Below are positions 24,666 through 34,012 of a stretch of DNA of 64,000 nt, one piece after another (positions within the stretch are counted from its first letter, which is position 1; each line of letters opens with the position of its first letter). The translations under genes were made by a program, and so were the position numbers. This stretch comes from Duganella dendranthematis (GTDB taxonomy: Bacteria; Pseudomonadota; Gammaproteobacteria; Burkholderiales; Burkholderiaceae_D): NCBI RefSeq assembly GCF_012849375.1, contig NZ_CP051684.1, positions 496,001 to 560,000 of the forward strand, given 5' to 3'. The notes below the pieces were generated by a model. It had not been told where the DNA came from. It made no database searches and worked only from the letters and a program-made list of their open reading frames with translations.

Positions 24666-25763
24666 TTACGACAGCGATGCGGCCGCAGCGCGCTGTTCGC
24701 GGTCCATGTATTCGCGCGACTGCATCTCGACGATGCGCGACACGGTGCGATGGAATTCGTTGGCCATGGCGCCGTTGGTGTACAGCTCTTCCGGCTCCAC
24801 TTCCGCCGACATCAGCAGCTTGACGCCCTGGTCGTAGAACACGTCGATCAGCCAGGTGAAACGGCGTGCTTCGGACGACATGGACGCCGACATCATCGGC
24901 ACCCCTGACAATATCACGGTATGGAAACGGCTGGCGATTTCCAGGTAATCATTCTGCGAACGCGGGCCGCCGCACAGCGTGTTGAAGTCGAACCAGATGA
25001 TGGTGCCGGCGCGGCGCAGCGCGCGGATTTCGCGCGCCTCGATGCGGATCACCGGATCTTCGTCGGCGGTTTCGGCCACGCTGGCGTAGGCGTCGCGCAG
25101 CGCCTTGTCGGTCTGCGCGTTGAGCGGCGTGTAATACGCCTCGACCTGCTCCAGCGCGCGGCCGCGATAGTCGATGCCGGCGTCGATGTTCATCACGTCC
25201 AGCTTTTCGTACAGCAGCGCGATGGTCGGCAAAATGCGGTCGCGATGCAGGCCATCCGGATACAGCAGCTCCGGATCGTAATTCGAGGTCATGATGAAGG
25301 ACACGCCGTTGTCGAACAGCGCCTTCAGCAGGTTGTACATGATCATGGCGTCGGCCACGTCCGAGATGTGGAACTCGTCGAAGCAGATCAGCCGGTATTT
25401 CTTGGCGATGCGCTTGGCCACTTCGTCCAGCGGATCGGCCACGCCCCGCAGTTCGTCCAATTGACGGTGCACGTCGCGCATGAATTCGTGGAAGTGCAAA
25501 CGCGTCTTGCGCACCAGCGGCACCACCGAGTAGAAGCTGTCCATCAAGAACGACTTGCCACGTCCCACTCCGCCCCACATGTACACGCCTTTCGGCACGG
25601 CCGGGCGATTGATCAGGCGCTTGAAGGTGCTGGAACGCTGCCCCTTGTAGGCCACCCACTCGTCATAGCATTGCTGCAGACGGGTGATCGCGCGCTGTTG
25701 TGCCTCATCGGCCTTGTAGTCGCGCTGGGCCAGCGCGTGGTGGTAGTACTCTTCGACGTTCAT
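24666..25763 (-). CDS. zapE: Cell division protein ZapE (AFG1-like ATPase)
   Basis: A 365-residue AFG1/LACE1-type AAA-like ATPase. Walker A is GGVGRGKS (64-71) and Walker B is ICFDEFH; MTSNYDPELLYPDGLHRDR is a family hallmark. In E. coli ZapE associates with the Z ring under stress and low oxygen. The ATG is followed by the typical NVEEYYHHAL. It lies downstream of lpdA but is separated from it by a strong terminator. Position next to the 2-oxoglutarate dehydrogenase genes is common in this group. Confidence 0.93.
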   Translation of the reverse strand: MNVEEYYHHALAQRDYKADEAQQRAITRLQQCYDEWVAYKGQRSSTFKRLINRPAVPKGVYMWGGVGRGKSFLMDSFYSVVPLVRKTRLHFHEFMRDVHRQLDELRGVADPLDEVAKRIAKKYRLICFDEFHISDVADAMIMYNLLKALFDNGVSFIMTSNYDPELLYPDGLHRDRILPTIALLYEKLDVMNIDAGIDYRGRALEQVEAYYTPLNAQTDKALRDAYASVAETADEDPVIRIEAREIRALRRAGTIIWFDFNTLCGGPRSQNDYLEIASRFHTVILSGVPMMSASMSSEARRFTWLIDVFYDQGVKLLMSAEVEPEELYTNGAMANEFHRTVSRIVEMQSREYMDREQRAAAASLS

Positions 25764-25782
25764 GGTTTCAATCTGCGCAAAT

Positions 25783-25809
25783 AAAAACGGCGGGCCATGG
25801 TGGCCCGCC
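25783..25809 (-). terminator. Rho-independent terminator after lpdA
   Basis: On the minus strand GGCGGGCC (25809-25802), a 5-nt loop, GGCCCGCC (25796-25789), then one G and five T (25787-25783). It ends the odhA-odhB-pspC-lpdA transcript before zapE. Confidence 0.88.
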
Positions 25810-25832
25810 CTGCTAGCTACAACAAATCCAGC

Positions 25833-27263
25833 TTAGAAGTTCAGCGTACGCTTGTCGATCGCCAGTGCCGCCTCTTTGGTGGCTTCCGACAGCGATGGGT
25901 GAGCGTGGCAGATGCGCGCGATGTCTTCAGCCGAAGCCTTGAACTCCATCGCGACAACGGCTTCCGAGATCAGTTCCGACGCCATTGGGCCGATGATGTG
26001 CACGCCCAGGATTTCGTCGGTGTTGGCATCGGCCAGGAACTTGACCATACCGGCGGTGTCGCCCAGCGCGCGTGCGCGGCCGTTCGCCAGGAATGGGAAG
26101 GTGCCGGCTTTGTATGCCACGCCTTCGGCCTTCAGCGTCTGTTCGGTTTTGCCGACCCAGGCGATTTCCGGCGAGGTGTAGATCACCCAAGGAATGGTGT
26201 TGAAGTTGGTGTGACCGTGCTGGCCGGCGATACGCTCGGCCACGGCAACGCCCTCTTCTTCCGCTTTGTGCGCCAGCATCGGGCCACGTACCACGTCGCC
26301 GATTGCCCACACGCCTGGCAGGTTGGTTTTGCAGTCGCCGTCGACGGCCACGAAACCGCGCTCGTCCAGCGCCAGACCGACTTTGTCAGCAGCCAGGCCG
26401 TCGGTATTCGGGGTACGGCCGATCGAGACGATCAGCTTGTCGAACACGGCGGTGTTGGCTTCGCCCTTGGCGTTGTCGAATTCAACGGTGACGTTGTTGT
26501 CGCCCTTGGTGACCTTGTTGATCTTGACGCCCAGGTTGATCTTCAGGCCCTGCTTGGTGAACAGCTTGTTGGCTTCCTTGGCGATCTGCTCGTCCACGGC
26601 GCCCAGGAAGGTCGGCAGACCTTCCAGCACGGTCACTTCAGCACCCAGACGACGCCATACCGAACCCATTTCCAGGCCGATCACGCCGGCGCCGATCACG
26701 CCCAGCTGCTTCGGCACGTCGCCGATGGTCAGCGCGCCGGTGTTCGACAGGATCAGTTGTTCGTCGAACTCCGCGCCTGGCAGCGCACGGGCGTTGGAAC
26801 CGGTGGCCACGATGACTTGCTTGGCGTTGATGGTCTCGTTGGCAGGCGCCGAGATCGTCAGCGGGTAGCCGTCAGCGGTGGCGGCGCCAGCGAACGCAGC
26901 GCGGCCGTGGAAGAAGGTGACTTTGTTTTTCTTGAACAGGAACAGGATGCCGTCGTTGTTTTGCTTGACGACGTTATCCTTGCGCTTGATCATTTGCGGC
27001 AGGTTCAGCGACAGGCCGGCGACATCGATGCCGTGCTCCTTGAACGCATGACCGGCGTGCTCGTAGTGTTCCGACGATTGCAGCAGCGCTTTCGACGGGA
27101 TGCAGCCAACGTTGGTGCAGGTGCCGCCTGGCGCCGGGCCACCTTTTTCATTTTCCCACGCGTCCACGCAAGCAACCGAGAAACCCAGCTGGGCAGCACG
27201 AATCGCGGCGATGTAACCGCCAGGACCGGCGCCGATAACTACTACGTCAAATTGTTTACTCAT
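25833..27263 (-). CDS. lpdA: Dihydrolipoamide dehydrogenase (E3)
   Basis: A 476-residue FAD disulfide oxidoreductase that reoxidises dihydrolipoamide on the E2 of 2-oxoglutarate dehydrogenase. FAD-binding [10 protein letters not shown] (11-20), the redox-active Cys49/Cys54 in GGTCTNVGC, the NAD-binding [10 protein letters not shown] segment and the C-terminal HAHPSLSE with the catalytic His are all intact. It is the last gene of the odhAB operon. Its start is 3 bases from the stop of the PspC gene, so translation is coupled. Confidence 0.95.
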   Translation of the reverse strand: MSKQFDVVVIGAGPGGYIAAIRAAQLGFSVACVDAWENEKGGPAPGGTCTNVGCIPSKALLQSSEHYEHAGHAFKEHGIDVAGLSLNLPQMIKRKDNVVKQNNDGILFLFKKNKVTFFHGRAAFAGAATADGYPLTISAPANETINAKQVIVATGSNARALPGAEFDEQLILSNTGALTIGDVPKQLGVIGAGVIGLEMGSVWRRLGAEVTVLEGLPTFLGAVDEQIAKEANKLFTKQGLKINLGVKINKVTKGDNNVTVEFDNAKGEANTAVFDKLIVSIGRTPNTDGLAADKVGLALDERGFVAVDGDCKTNLPGVWAIGDVVRGPMLAHKAEEEGVAVAERIAGQHGHTNFNTIPWVIYTSPEIAWVGKTEQTLKAEGVAYKAGTFPFLANGRARALGDTAGMVKFLADANTDEILGVHIIGPMASELISEAVVAMEFKASAEDIARICHAHPSLSEATKEAALAIDKRTLNF

Positions 27264-27266
27264 TTT

Positions 27267-27596
27267 TTAATTTCCAATCAGTTCGTCTTCTGGAACGAAG
27301 ATCCAAAGCAGAATGTAGATGGCGAGACCGAAACCAAAGGTGCAGACGAACAGCACAAACAGCAAGCGCCAGATCCACGACTCGACGCCGCTGACGCGCG
27401 CCAGGCCGCCACAGACGCCACCGAGCCAGCGGTCGGTGTGCGAGCGGCGCAGGCGCCACAGATCGGCGTCGCCGCCGAGGCCCGGTGTGGGACCGCTGTT
27501 CAGCAGCCGGGCCTTGGCGGCCGCGAACTCTTCGTCCGACAGCGCGCCCGCCTGGTGCAGTTCATGCAAACGTTTGATTTCTTCCGCAACGCTCAT
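27267..27596 (-). CDS. SHOCT/PspC-domain membrane protein
   Basis: A 109-residue protein. Residues 1-32 form a SHOCT-like helix pair (EIKRLHELHQAGALSDEEFAAAKARLL). Residues 50-105 are a PspC domain (RWLGGVCGGLARVSG) with one or two membrane helices (LLFVLFVCTFGFGLAIYILLW). PspC proteins sense envelope stress or anchor partner proteins at the inner membrane. It sits inside the 2-oxoglutarate dehydrogenase operon, 3 bases before lpdA and after a REP-like palindrome, which is an unexpected place for a membrane stress protein. Confidence 0.85.
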   Translation of the reverse strand: MSVAEEIKRLHELHQAGALSDEEFAAAKARLLNSGPTPGLGGDADLWRLRRSHTDRWLGGVCGGLARVSGVESWIWRLLFVLFVCTFGFGLAIYILLWIFVPEDELIGN

Positions 27597-27628
27597 TCAT
27601 GATCCTCCTAGTTAACCCCTGCAAGCCT

Positions 27629-27658
27629 GGGGTCTGACCCCGTACGGGGTCAGACCCC
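27629..27658. repeat. REP-like palindrome, copy 2
   Basis: GGGGTCTGACCCC (27629-27641), GTAC, GGGGTCAGACCCC (27646-27658). Both arms are identical to the copy at 20699-20728. It lies in the 87-base gap between odhB and the PspC gene, in the middle of an operon, where it could stabilise or process mRNA. Confidence 0.85.
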
Positions 27659-27683
27659 GGTCTACCGGGGTCGCCGGTACTTA

Positions 27684-28940
27684 TTACAGGTCCAGCAGCA
27701 GACGTGCAGGATCTTCCAGCGCTTCCTTCATGGCCACCAGACCCAGTACGGCTTCGCGGCCGTCGATGATGCGGTGGTCGTAGGACATTGCCAGGTAGTT
27801 CATTGGACGAATCACGATCTGGCCGTTTTCCACCACAGCGCGGTCTTTGGTCGCGTGCACGCCCAGGATCGCCGATTGCGGTGGGTTGATGATCGGGGTC
27901 GACAGCATCGAACCGAAGGTGCCGCCGTTCGAGATCGAGAAGGTGCCGCCGGTCAGGTCGTCCAGGGTCAGCTTACCGTCTTTGGCTTTGGCGCCGAATT
28001 CGCCGATTTTCTTTTCGATTTCAGCGATCGACATCTGGTCGGCGTTGCGCAGGATCGGCACCACCAGGCCACGTGGCGAACCGACAGCGATACCGATGTC
28101 GAAGTAGCCGTGGTAGACGATGTCGTTGCCATCCACCGAAGCGTTGATGATTGGGTATTTCTTCAGCGCGGCCACAGCGGCTTTAACGAAGAACGACATG
28201 AAGCCCAGCTTGACGCCGTGCTCTTTTTCGAACTTGTCTTTGTACTTGTTGCGCAGTTCCATCACTGGCGCCATGTTCACTTCATTGAACGTGGTCAGGA
28301 TGGCGTTGGTCGATTGCGACTGGATCAGTCGCTCGGCGATACGGGCGCGCAGGCGGCTCATCGGCACGCGCTCTTCAGGACGGTCGCCCAGGTTGGCGGC
28401 GGCTGGTGCGGCCACTTGTGCCAGTGCTGGCTTGGCGGCTGGTGCGGCCAGTGGTGCAACGGCTGGCGCTTTGGCGCCGGCGGCCAGGGCGTCGCCCTTG
28501 GTCACGCGGCCGTCTTTGCCCGAACCGGCGACATCGCCAGCGCTCAGGCCTTTTTCCGACAGGATCTTGGCGGCGGCTGGCATCGCCACGTCGCCTTTCG
28601 AACCACCGGTGGCTGCGGCTGGGGCAGCGGCTGGTGCAGCAGCGGCGGCTGGAGCGGCGGCAGCCGGGGCAGCGGCTGGCGCAACGGCGGCGGCGGTGCC
28701 TTCAGTATCGATGATGGCGATCAATTCGTCAGCCACTACGGTGCTGCCGTCGCCCTTGATGATTTCCACCAGGACGCCAGCGGCCGGTGCTGGCAGTTCC
28801 AGAACCACTTTATCGGTTTCGATGTCGATCAGGTTTTCGTCGCGGGTGATGGTGTCACCGATTTTTTTATGCCACGTCAGCATGGTTGCTTCTGCGACCG
28901 ATTCCGACAGCTGAGGAACTTTGACTTCGATTTTTGCCAT
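27684..28940 (-). CDS. odhB: 2-oxoglutarate dehydrogenase E2 (dihydrolipoamide succinyltransferase)
   Basis: A 418-residue E2. It has one lipoyl domain (residues 1-75) with the lipoylated Lys44 in IETDKVVLE, then an Ala/Pro-rich linker. A peripheral-subunit-binding domain ([26 protein letters not shown] in outline) precedes the CoA-acyltransferase domain with [12 protein letters not shown], carrying the catalytic His and Asp. It transfers succinyl groups to CoA in the TCA cycle. CGGAG precedes the ATG. It follows odhA after 75 bases that contain a GC-rich hairpin. Confidence 0.96.
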   Translation of the reverse strand: MAKIEVKVPQLSESVAEATMLTWHKKIGDTITRDENLIDIETDKVVLELPAPAAGVLVEIIKGDGSTVVADELIAIIDTEGTAAAVAPAAAPAAAAPAAAAAPAAAPAAATGGSKGDVAMPAAAKILSEKGLSAGDVAGSGKDGRVTKGDALAAGAKAPAVAPLAAPAAKPALAQVAAPAAANLGDRPEERVPMSRLRARIAERLIQSQSTNAILTTFNEVNMAPVMELRNKYKDKFEKEHGVKLGFMSFFVKAAVAALKKYPIINASVDGNDIVYHGYFDIGIAVGSPRGLVVPILRNADQMSIAEIEKKIGEFGAKAKDGKLTLDDLTGGTFSISNGGTFGSMLSTPIINPPQSAILGVHATKDRAVVENGQIVIRPMNYLAMSYDHRIIDGREAVLGLVAMKEALEDPARLLLDL

Positions 28941-28969
28941 TTGAAAAACTCCGTTATTTGTTTTTGCGG

Positions 28970-28996
28970 CGCCGCCCCGCGTAGCAGGACGGCGCT
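28970..28996 (-). other. Intercistronic hairpin between odhA and odhB
   Basis: A 9-bp stem (GCGCCGTCC/GGGCGGCGC on the minus strand, one G-U pair) with a 9-nt loop in the odhA-odhB gap. No T tract follows, so it is not a simple terminator. It may protect or tune the E1/E2 mRNA. Confidence 0.45.
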
Positions 28997-29015
28997 CCGT
29001 TCAATAAATTAAAAC

Positions 29016-31871
29016 TTATTTCGTCAGAATGAAGCCTTTGAGCTTCGAGAAAGCGGTTTCCAGCAGCTCTTTCTGTTGAGCGTAGTGCTTGTCGTAGTAA
29101 CCGACCGCTGGCGATGCGGAAGCTGGGCGGCCGGCATACGCCAGACGCTGGCCCGACTCCAGGCTCTCGAAGATGTTGTGCTGAATCTGGAACCATGGGC
29201 CCTGATTCTGCGGCTCATCCTGCGCCCACACCACTTCGGTCGCCGCTGGGAACTTTTTCAGTTCGGCAGCGAAGGCCTTGTGCGGGAACGGATACAGCTG
29301 TTCGATACGCACGATGGCGGTATCGCTCTGGCCGCGGGTTTTGCGCGCGTTGACCAGGTCGTAGTAGACCTTGCCCGAGCAGGCGATCACGCGTTTGACT
29401 TTCTTGGCGTCGATGCTCTCGTCGACTTCGCCGATCACGGTCTGGAACGCGCCTTTGGCCAGTTCCGACAGTGGCGAACCTGCATCCTTGTTACGCAGCA
29501 GCGATTTCGGCGTCATGACTACCAGCGGCTTGCGGAACTGACGCACCATCTGACGACGCAGCACGTGGAAGATCTGCGACGCGGTGGTCGGCTGTACCAC
29601 TTGCATATTGTTGTCTGCGCACAGTTGCAGGAAACGCTCTGGACGTGCCGACGAGTGCTCTGGACCCTGGCCTTCGTAGCCGTGTGGCAGCAGCATCACC
29701 AGACCCGAAGCGCGGCCCCACTTCACTTCGCCGGAGCTGATGAACTGGTCGATCACCACCTGGGCGCCATTGACGAAGTCGCCGAACTGGGCTTCCCAGA
29801 TGGTCAGCGTGTTTGGCTCGGCGGTCGAGTACCCGTATTCGAAGCCCAGCACTGCCTCTTCCGACAGCACCGAGTCGATCACGGTGAATGGCGCCTGGCC
29901 TTCAGCGACGTTTTGCAGCGGCACGTAGGTGCCGGCATCCCAACGTTCACGGTTCTGATCGTGCAGCACGGCGTGACGGTGGGTGAAGGTACCACGGCCG
30001 GCGTCCTGACCGGTCAGGCGGATGGCGTAGCCCGACGATACCAGCGACGCGAAGCCCAGGTGTTCGCCCATGCCCCAGTCCAGGTTCAGTTCGCCACGGC
30101 CCATGGCAGCGCGGTCGCCCAGTACCTTCTCGACCAGCGAGTGGACCTTGAAGCCTTCCGGCACGGTAGTGATGCGCGCGGCCAGACGTTTCAGTTCGGT
30201 CAGCGGCACGGCGGTGTCGGCAGCGTCGGTCCATTTCTTGTTCAGGAACGGCAGCCAGTCGACCGCGTACTTGTTCTTGAAGTTGGAGATGACTGGATCG
30301 ACGGTGTGTTTGCCGGCGTCCATGGCGTCGCGGAAAGCGGCTTGCAGCTGTTCGCCGCCATCGGCCGCGATCACGGTCTGGGCAACCAGTTTGTCCGCGT
30401 ACAGCTTGCGGGTGCCTGGGTGCTGGCCGATTTTCTTGTACATCAGCGGCTGGGTCAGCGCTGGGGTGTCCTGCTCGTTGTGGCCCAGTTTGCGGAAGCA
30501 GATGATGTCGACCACGATGTCCTTGCCGAACTCAGTGCGGTAGTCCATCGCGATTTGCGATGCCAGCACGGTGGCTTCAGGATCATCGGCGTTGACGTGC
30601 AGCACCGGTGCTTCGATCATTTTGACCACGTCCGAGCAGTAGATGGTCGAACGGGCGTCGCGCGGATCGGAGGTGGTGAAACCGATCTGGTTGTTGATGA
30701 CGATGTGCACGGTACCGCCGGTGCCATAGCCACGGGTTTGCGCCAGATTCAGCGTTTCCATGACCACGCCCTGGCCGGCGAATGCGGCGTCGCCGTGTAC
30801 CAGGATCGGCAGCACTTGTTTGCCGCCGTGGTCGCCGCGGCGATCCATACGGGCTTTGACCGAACCTTCAACGACTGGGTTGACGATTTCCAGGTGCGAC
30901 GGGTTGAACGCCAGCGACAGGTGGACCGGACCGCCAACGGTCGAGATGTCCGACGAGAAGCCCTGGTGGTATTTGACGTCACCGGCCGGCAGGTCGTCGC
31001 CGTGCTTGCCTTCGAATTCTTCGAACAGGTCTTTCGGCGCTTTGCCCAGGGTGTTGACCAGTACGTTCAGACGGCCGCGGTGGGCCATGCCGATCACGAT
31101 CTCTTGCACGCCCTTTTCACCGGCGCGCTGGATGATCTCGTCGATCGACGCGATGAAGGTTTCGCCGCCTTCCAGCGAGAAACGCTTCTGGCCGACGTAT
31201 TTGGTGTGGAGGTAACGTTCCAGGCCTTCGGCCGCCGTCAGACGCTCCAGAATGTGTTTTTTCTTTTCCGGGGTGAAGTTCGGGGTCGAGCGGATCGACT
31301 CCAGACGTTCTTGCAGCCAGCGCTTTTCGGCCGGGTCGGAAATGTACATGTACTCTGCACCGATCGAACGGGTGTAGGTATCACGCAGGAAATTGAGCAG
31401 GTCGCGAAGGGTCGCGGTCTCTGGCCCGAAGTAAGTATTGCTGACGTTGAACACGGTGTCCATGTCGGCATCGGTGAAGCCGTAGAAGCTTGGCTCCAGC
31501 TCAGGGATGCTTGGACGTTCCTGGCGTTGCAGCGGATCCAGGTTGGCCCAGCGCGAACCCAGATAGCGGTAAGCAGCGATCAGCTGGGTCACGGCGACGC
31601 GTTTGCGGCCCATTTCGGCATCGGCCGAGGCGGTAACGGTGCGGATTGGACCAGCTTTGGCGCGCTCGGCGAAGGAGGCGATCACGGAGGCGTGGGCGAC
31701 GTCCGGTTTGTTGGAACCATCGACAGCCGGCACGTGTTGCATGGCGTCGAAATAGGAGCGCCAGTTATCTGGCACCGAGCCTGGGTTGTTCAGATACGCT
31801 TCGTACAGTTCTTCAACGTACGGGGCGTTCCCACCAAACAGGTAGGAGTTGGACGTATATTGTTGCATCAT
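29016..31871 (-). CDS. odhA: 2-oxoglutarate dehydrogenase E1
   Basis: A 951-residue thiamine-diphosphate E1. The N-terminal E2-binding segment (SYLFGGNAPYVEELYEAYL) precedes the ThDP domain with GMAHRGRLNVL and a GDAAFAGQGVVMETL segment. The transketolase-like pyrimidine domain follows with SGEVKWGRASGLVMLLPHGYEGQGPEHSSAR in outline. It decarboxylates 2-oxoglutarate and loads the succinyl group on E2. AAAGGTGAGC lies before the ATG. The 214 bases upstream hold the operon promoter; a GGTTGGTCTAACC inverted repeat is visible at about 31912 but I cannot assign it to a regulator. Confidence 0.97.
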   Translation of the reverse strand: MMQQYTSNSYLFGGNAPYVEELYEAYLNNPGSVPDNWRSYFDAMQHVPAVDGSNKPDVAHASVIASFAERAKAGPIRTVTASADAEMGRKRVAVTQLIAAYRYLGSRWANLDPLQRQERPSIPELEPSFYGFTDADMDTVFNVSNTYFGPETATLRDLLNFLRDTYTRSIGAEYMYISDPAEKRWLQERLESIRSTPNFTPEKKKHILERLTAAEGLERYLHTKYVGQKRFSLEGGETFIASIDEIIQRAGEKGVQEIVIGMAHRGRLNVLVNTLGKAPKDLFEEFEGKHGDDLPAGDVKYHQGFSSDISTVGGPVHLSLAFNPSHLEIVNPVVEGSVKARMDRRGDHGGKQVLPILVHGDAAFAGQGVVMETLNLAQTRGYGTGGTVHIVINNQIGFTTSDPRDARSTIYCSDVVKMIEAPVLHVNADDPEATVLASQIAMDYRTEFGKDIVVDIICFRKLGHNEQDTPALTQPLMYKKIGQHPGTRKLYADKLVAQTVIAADGGEQLQAAFRDAMDAGKHTVDPVISNFKNKYAVDWLPFLNKKWTDAADTAVPLTELKRLAARITTVPEGFKVHSLVEKVLGDRAAMGRGELNLDWGMGEHLGFASLVSSGYAIRLTGQDAGRGTFTHRHAVLHDQNRERWDAGTYVPLQNVAEGQAPFTVIDSVLSEEAVLGFEYGYSTAEPNTLTIWEAQFGDFVNGAQVVIDQFISSGEVKWGRASGLVMLLPHGYEGQGPEHSSARPERFLQLCADNNMQVVQPTTASQIFHVLRRQMVRQFRKPLVVMTPKSLLRNKDAGSPLSELAKGAFQTVIGEVDESIDAKKVKRVIACSGKVYYDLVNARKTRGQSDTAIVRIEQLYPFPHKAFAAELKKFPAATEVVWAQDEPQNQGPWFQIQHNIFESLESGQRLAYAGRPASASPAVGYYDKHYAQQKELLETAFSKLKGFILTK

Positions 31872-32085
31872 TCTTGCTCACCTTTCTTCGCGTTTCGCGA
31901 GGAATTAGCGGGTTGGTCTAACCTTCCGCGACACGGCCTGACCGGTTAGCGGATTGCACATCAAGTTGTGGGGGAAGGGCTTTTGTTCGGGTCTTACCTA
32001 AAACGGGTCCTTCAGCATAGCACCGGTATTGTATCCCAACAACCATATGTGCGGAAAAATACCGATGAAACTTGCAGCATTAATG

Positions 32086-33003
32086 CTAACTTAAGCCGCG
32101 CCGATGCTGGCTCTGCCGCTCGCTGCCAAACCACGTTAACAATAAGTCCAGCATGGCGCGCAAGGCCGGCGACATGTACTGGCGCGAAGTGTAAATGCCA
32201 TAGATTCCCATACTTAAGGGAGTGTATCCAGGAAGCAACGCCACCAGCTTGCCTGCGCGGATCAGCGGGCCGGCGCTGTACAGCGGCTGCAGCGCAATGC
32301 CGCCGCCCTGCTCCGCCGCCTTCAGCACGATGAAGTCCTCGTTGGCCGACAGATTGCCGCTGACCGGCACCGACAGCGCCGCGCCGTCGGCATCGGTAAA
32401 TTGCCACAGGCTTTTGCCAAAATAGGTGTACGTCAGGCAGTTGTGAGCGGCCAGGTCTTGCGGCAGCTGCGGTGTGCCATGCTGATCCAGATACGATGGT
32501 GCGGCGCACACCACCGAATCGCACACGCCCAGCTGGCGCGCGACCAGGTTGGGCTCCAGCGTGTTGGTGACGCGCAGCGCCAGGTCGATGCGCTCCTCGA
32601 TCAGGTTGACGGCGCGGTTGCTCATCTGCAGGTCGACCGCGGTGCGCGGGTAGCGCTTCAGATATTCGCTGATGGCGCCCAGCAGCTCCGCCTGCGCCAG
32701 CGCCTGCGAACAGGTGATGCGCAGCAGGCCGCCGGGGGTGTCGGCATCGACGCCAGCGGACACCGCCATGTCGTCCGCCAGTTCCAGCATGCGGCGGCAA
32801 CGCGCCAGCGTCAGGTCGCCGGCGTCGGTCAGGCTCAGGCGGCGGGTGCTCCGGTGCAGCAGACGGGCGCCGGCCCACTCTTCCATCTCGGCCAGATAGC
32901 GGGTGACCATGGCTCGCGACATATCCAATGCGTCGGCTGCGGCGATCATGCTGCCGCGCTCGGCAATGCTGACAAACACGCGGGCGGCAGTGATGCGATC
33001 CAT
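32086..33003 (-). CDS. LysR-family transcriptional regulator
   Basis: A 305-residue LTTR. The N-terminal winged HTH (RVFVSIAERGSMIAAADALDMSRAMVTRYLAEME in outline) is followed by the usual effector-binding domain. ALAQAELLGAISEYLKRYPRTAVDLQ starts the first subdomain. The frame opens at 33030, but the ATG at 33003 gives MDRITAARVF, the standard LysR start. It is divergent from the MBL-fold gene across a 100-base gap, so it most likely regulates that gene. Confidence 0.9.
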   Translation of the reverse strand: MDRITAARVFVSIAERGSMIAAADALDMSRAMVTRYLAEMEEWAGARLLHRSTRRLSLTDAGDLTLARCRRMLELADDMAVSAGVDADTPGGLLRITCSQALAQAELLGAISEYLKRYPRTAVDLQMSNRAVNLIEERIDLALRVTNTLEPNLVARQLGVCDSVVCAAPSYLDQHGTPQLPQDLAAHNCLTYTYFGKSLWQFTDADGAALSVPVSGNLSANEDFIVLKAAEQGGGIALQPLYSAGPLIRAGKLVALLPGYTPLSMGIYGIYTSRQYMSPALRAMLDLLLTWFGSERQSQHRRGLS

Positions 33004-33103
33004 GATTCGTCCGATATATGCAATTAACAAAGCCAGATTACCGTATTTTTCTATCGGTTTGAGAAATTTAAGATGGCGGCATTCTTACTTTTCTGGAGTG
33101 ACC

Positions 33104-33937
33104 ATGTTCAAACAAGCCCTGCTGACCGCCGCCCTCGCCACCGCCATCAGCGCCCAAGCGGCGCCGCTGAAGCTGGAAGTGTTCAATCCTGGCGAAGCCG
33201 CCATCTTCCCGGTGGCCTCGGTGCTGGTGACCGGCGACAAGGATGCGGTGCTGCTCGACACCCAGTTCTCGCGCGCAGAGGCGGTGAAACTGGCCGATAA
33301 GATCAAGGCGAGCGGCAAGCACCTGACCACCATCTATATCAGCCACGACGACCCGGACTACTACTTCGGCCTGGACGTCATCCACGCCGCCTTCCCGGAC
33401 GCCAAATTGGTCGCGCTGCCGCACGTTATCGCCGGCATTCAGGCCAAGAAGGACGCCAAGGTCGCCTACTGGGGTCCAATCCTGAAGGACAACGCGCCGA
33501 AGGAAGTAATCGTGCCGCAGCCACTGAAAGGCGACCTGACGCTGGAAGGCCAAACACTGAAGATCGAACAGCACTACGTCTGGATTCCGTCGATCAAGGC
33601 GGTGGTGGGCGGCGTGGCGGTGTTCAACGGCCTGCACGTGTGGACCGCCGACTCGCAAACGCCAGCCTCGCGCAAGCAATGGCTGGCAACGCTGGACAGC
33701 ATCGCCGCCTTGAAGCCGGCGACCGTGGTGCCGGGCCACTTTGCGCCGGGCCTGCCGCTGACGCCGGAGTCGGTCAGCTACACCCGCAATTACCTGGTTA
33801 AGTTTGAAGCGGAAACCGCCAAGGCCGCCAACTCGGCGGCGCTGATCGCCCGCATGAAAGCGCTGTACCCGAGCGCCGGACTGGAAAGCGCGCTCGACAT
33901 CAGCGCCAAGGTGGCCAAGGGCGAAATGAAGTGGTAA
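33104..33937 (+). CDS. Exported MBL-fold protein with atypical metal motif
   Basis: 277 residues with a Sec signal peptide (MFKQALLTAALATAISAQA). The fold follows the metallo-beta-lactamase plan (VASVLVTGDKDAVLLDTQ, then ISHDDPDYYFGLD, then VVPGHF). The usual HxHxDH is replaced by H81-D-D-P-D85-Y, which leaves fewer metal ligands. I recall other MBL-fold relatives with a DPDYYFG motif, so it may be a subfamily trait rather than decay. CTGGAG precedes the ATG at 33104; the frame is open further upstream but lacks a signal peptide there. The divergent LysR gene is the likely regulator. The substrate is unknown. Confidence 0.83.
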   Translation: MFKQALLTAALATAISAQAAPLKLEVFNPGEAAIFPVASVLVTGDKDAVLLDTQFSRAEAVKLADKIKASGKHLTTIYISHDDPDYYFGLDVIHAAFPDAKLVALPHVIAGIQAKKDAKVAYWGPILKDNAPKEVIVPQPLKGDLTLEGQTLKIEQHYVWIPSIKAVVGGVAVFNGLHVWTADSQTPASRKQWLATLDSIAALKPATVVPGHFAPGLPLTPESVSYTRNYLVKFEAETAKAANSAALIARMKALYPSAGLESALDISAKVAKGEMKW

Positions 33938-34012
33938 GCCCGAGGGGCTAAGCGGCCGCCAACGATGACGGTGAAGTGATACACTGCGCCGTCGTCTTTA
34001 CCGTCCCCTCTC

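Noticed and set aside
28480..28700. Repetitive GC-rich DNA in odhB
   Set aside because: It encodes the Ala/Pro linker between the lipoyl and subunit-binding domains; it is not a separate repeat element.
29076..31949. A 957-codon open frame on the plus strand opposite odhA
   Set aside because: It is antisense to a full-length, motif-complete E1 gene. Long antisense frames are expected at this GC content.
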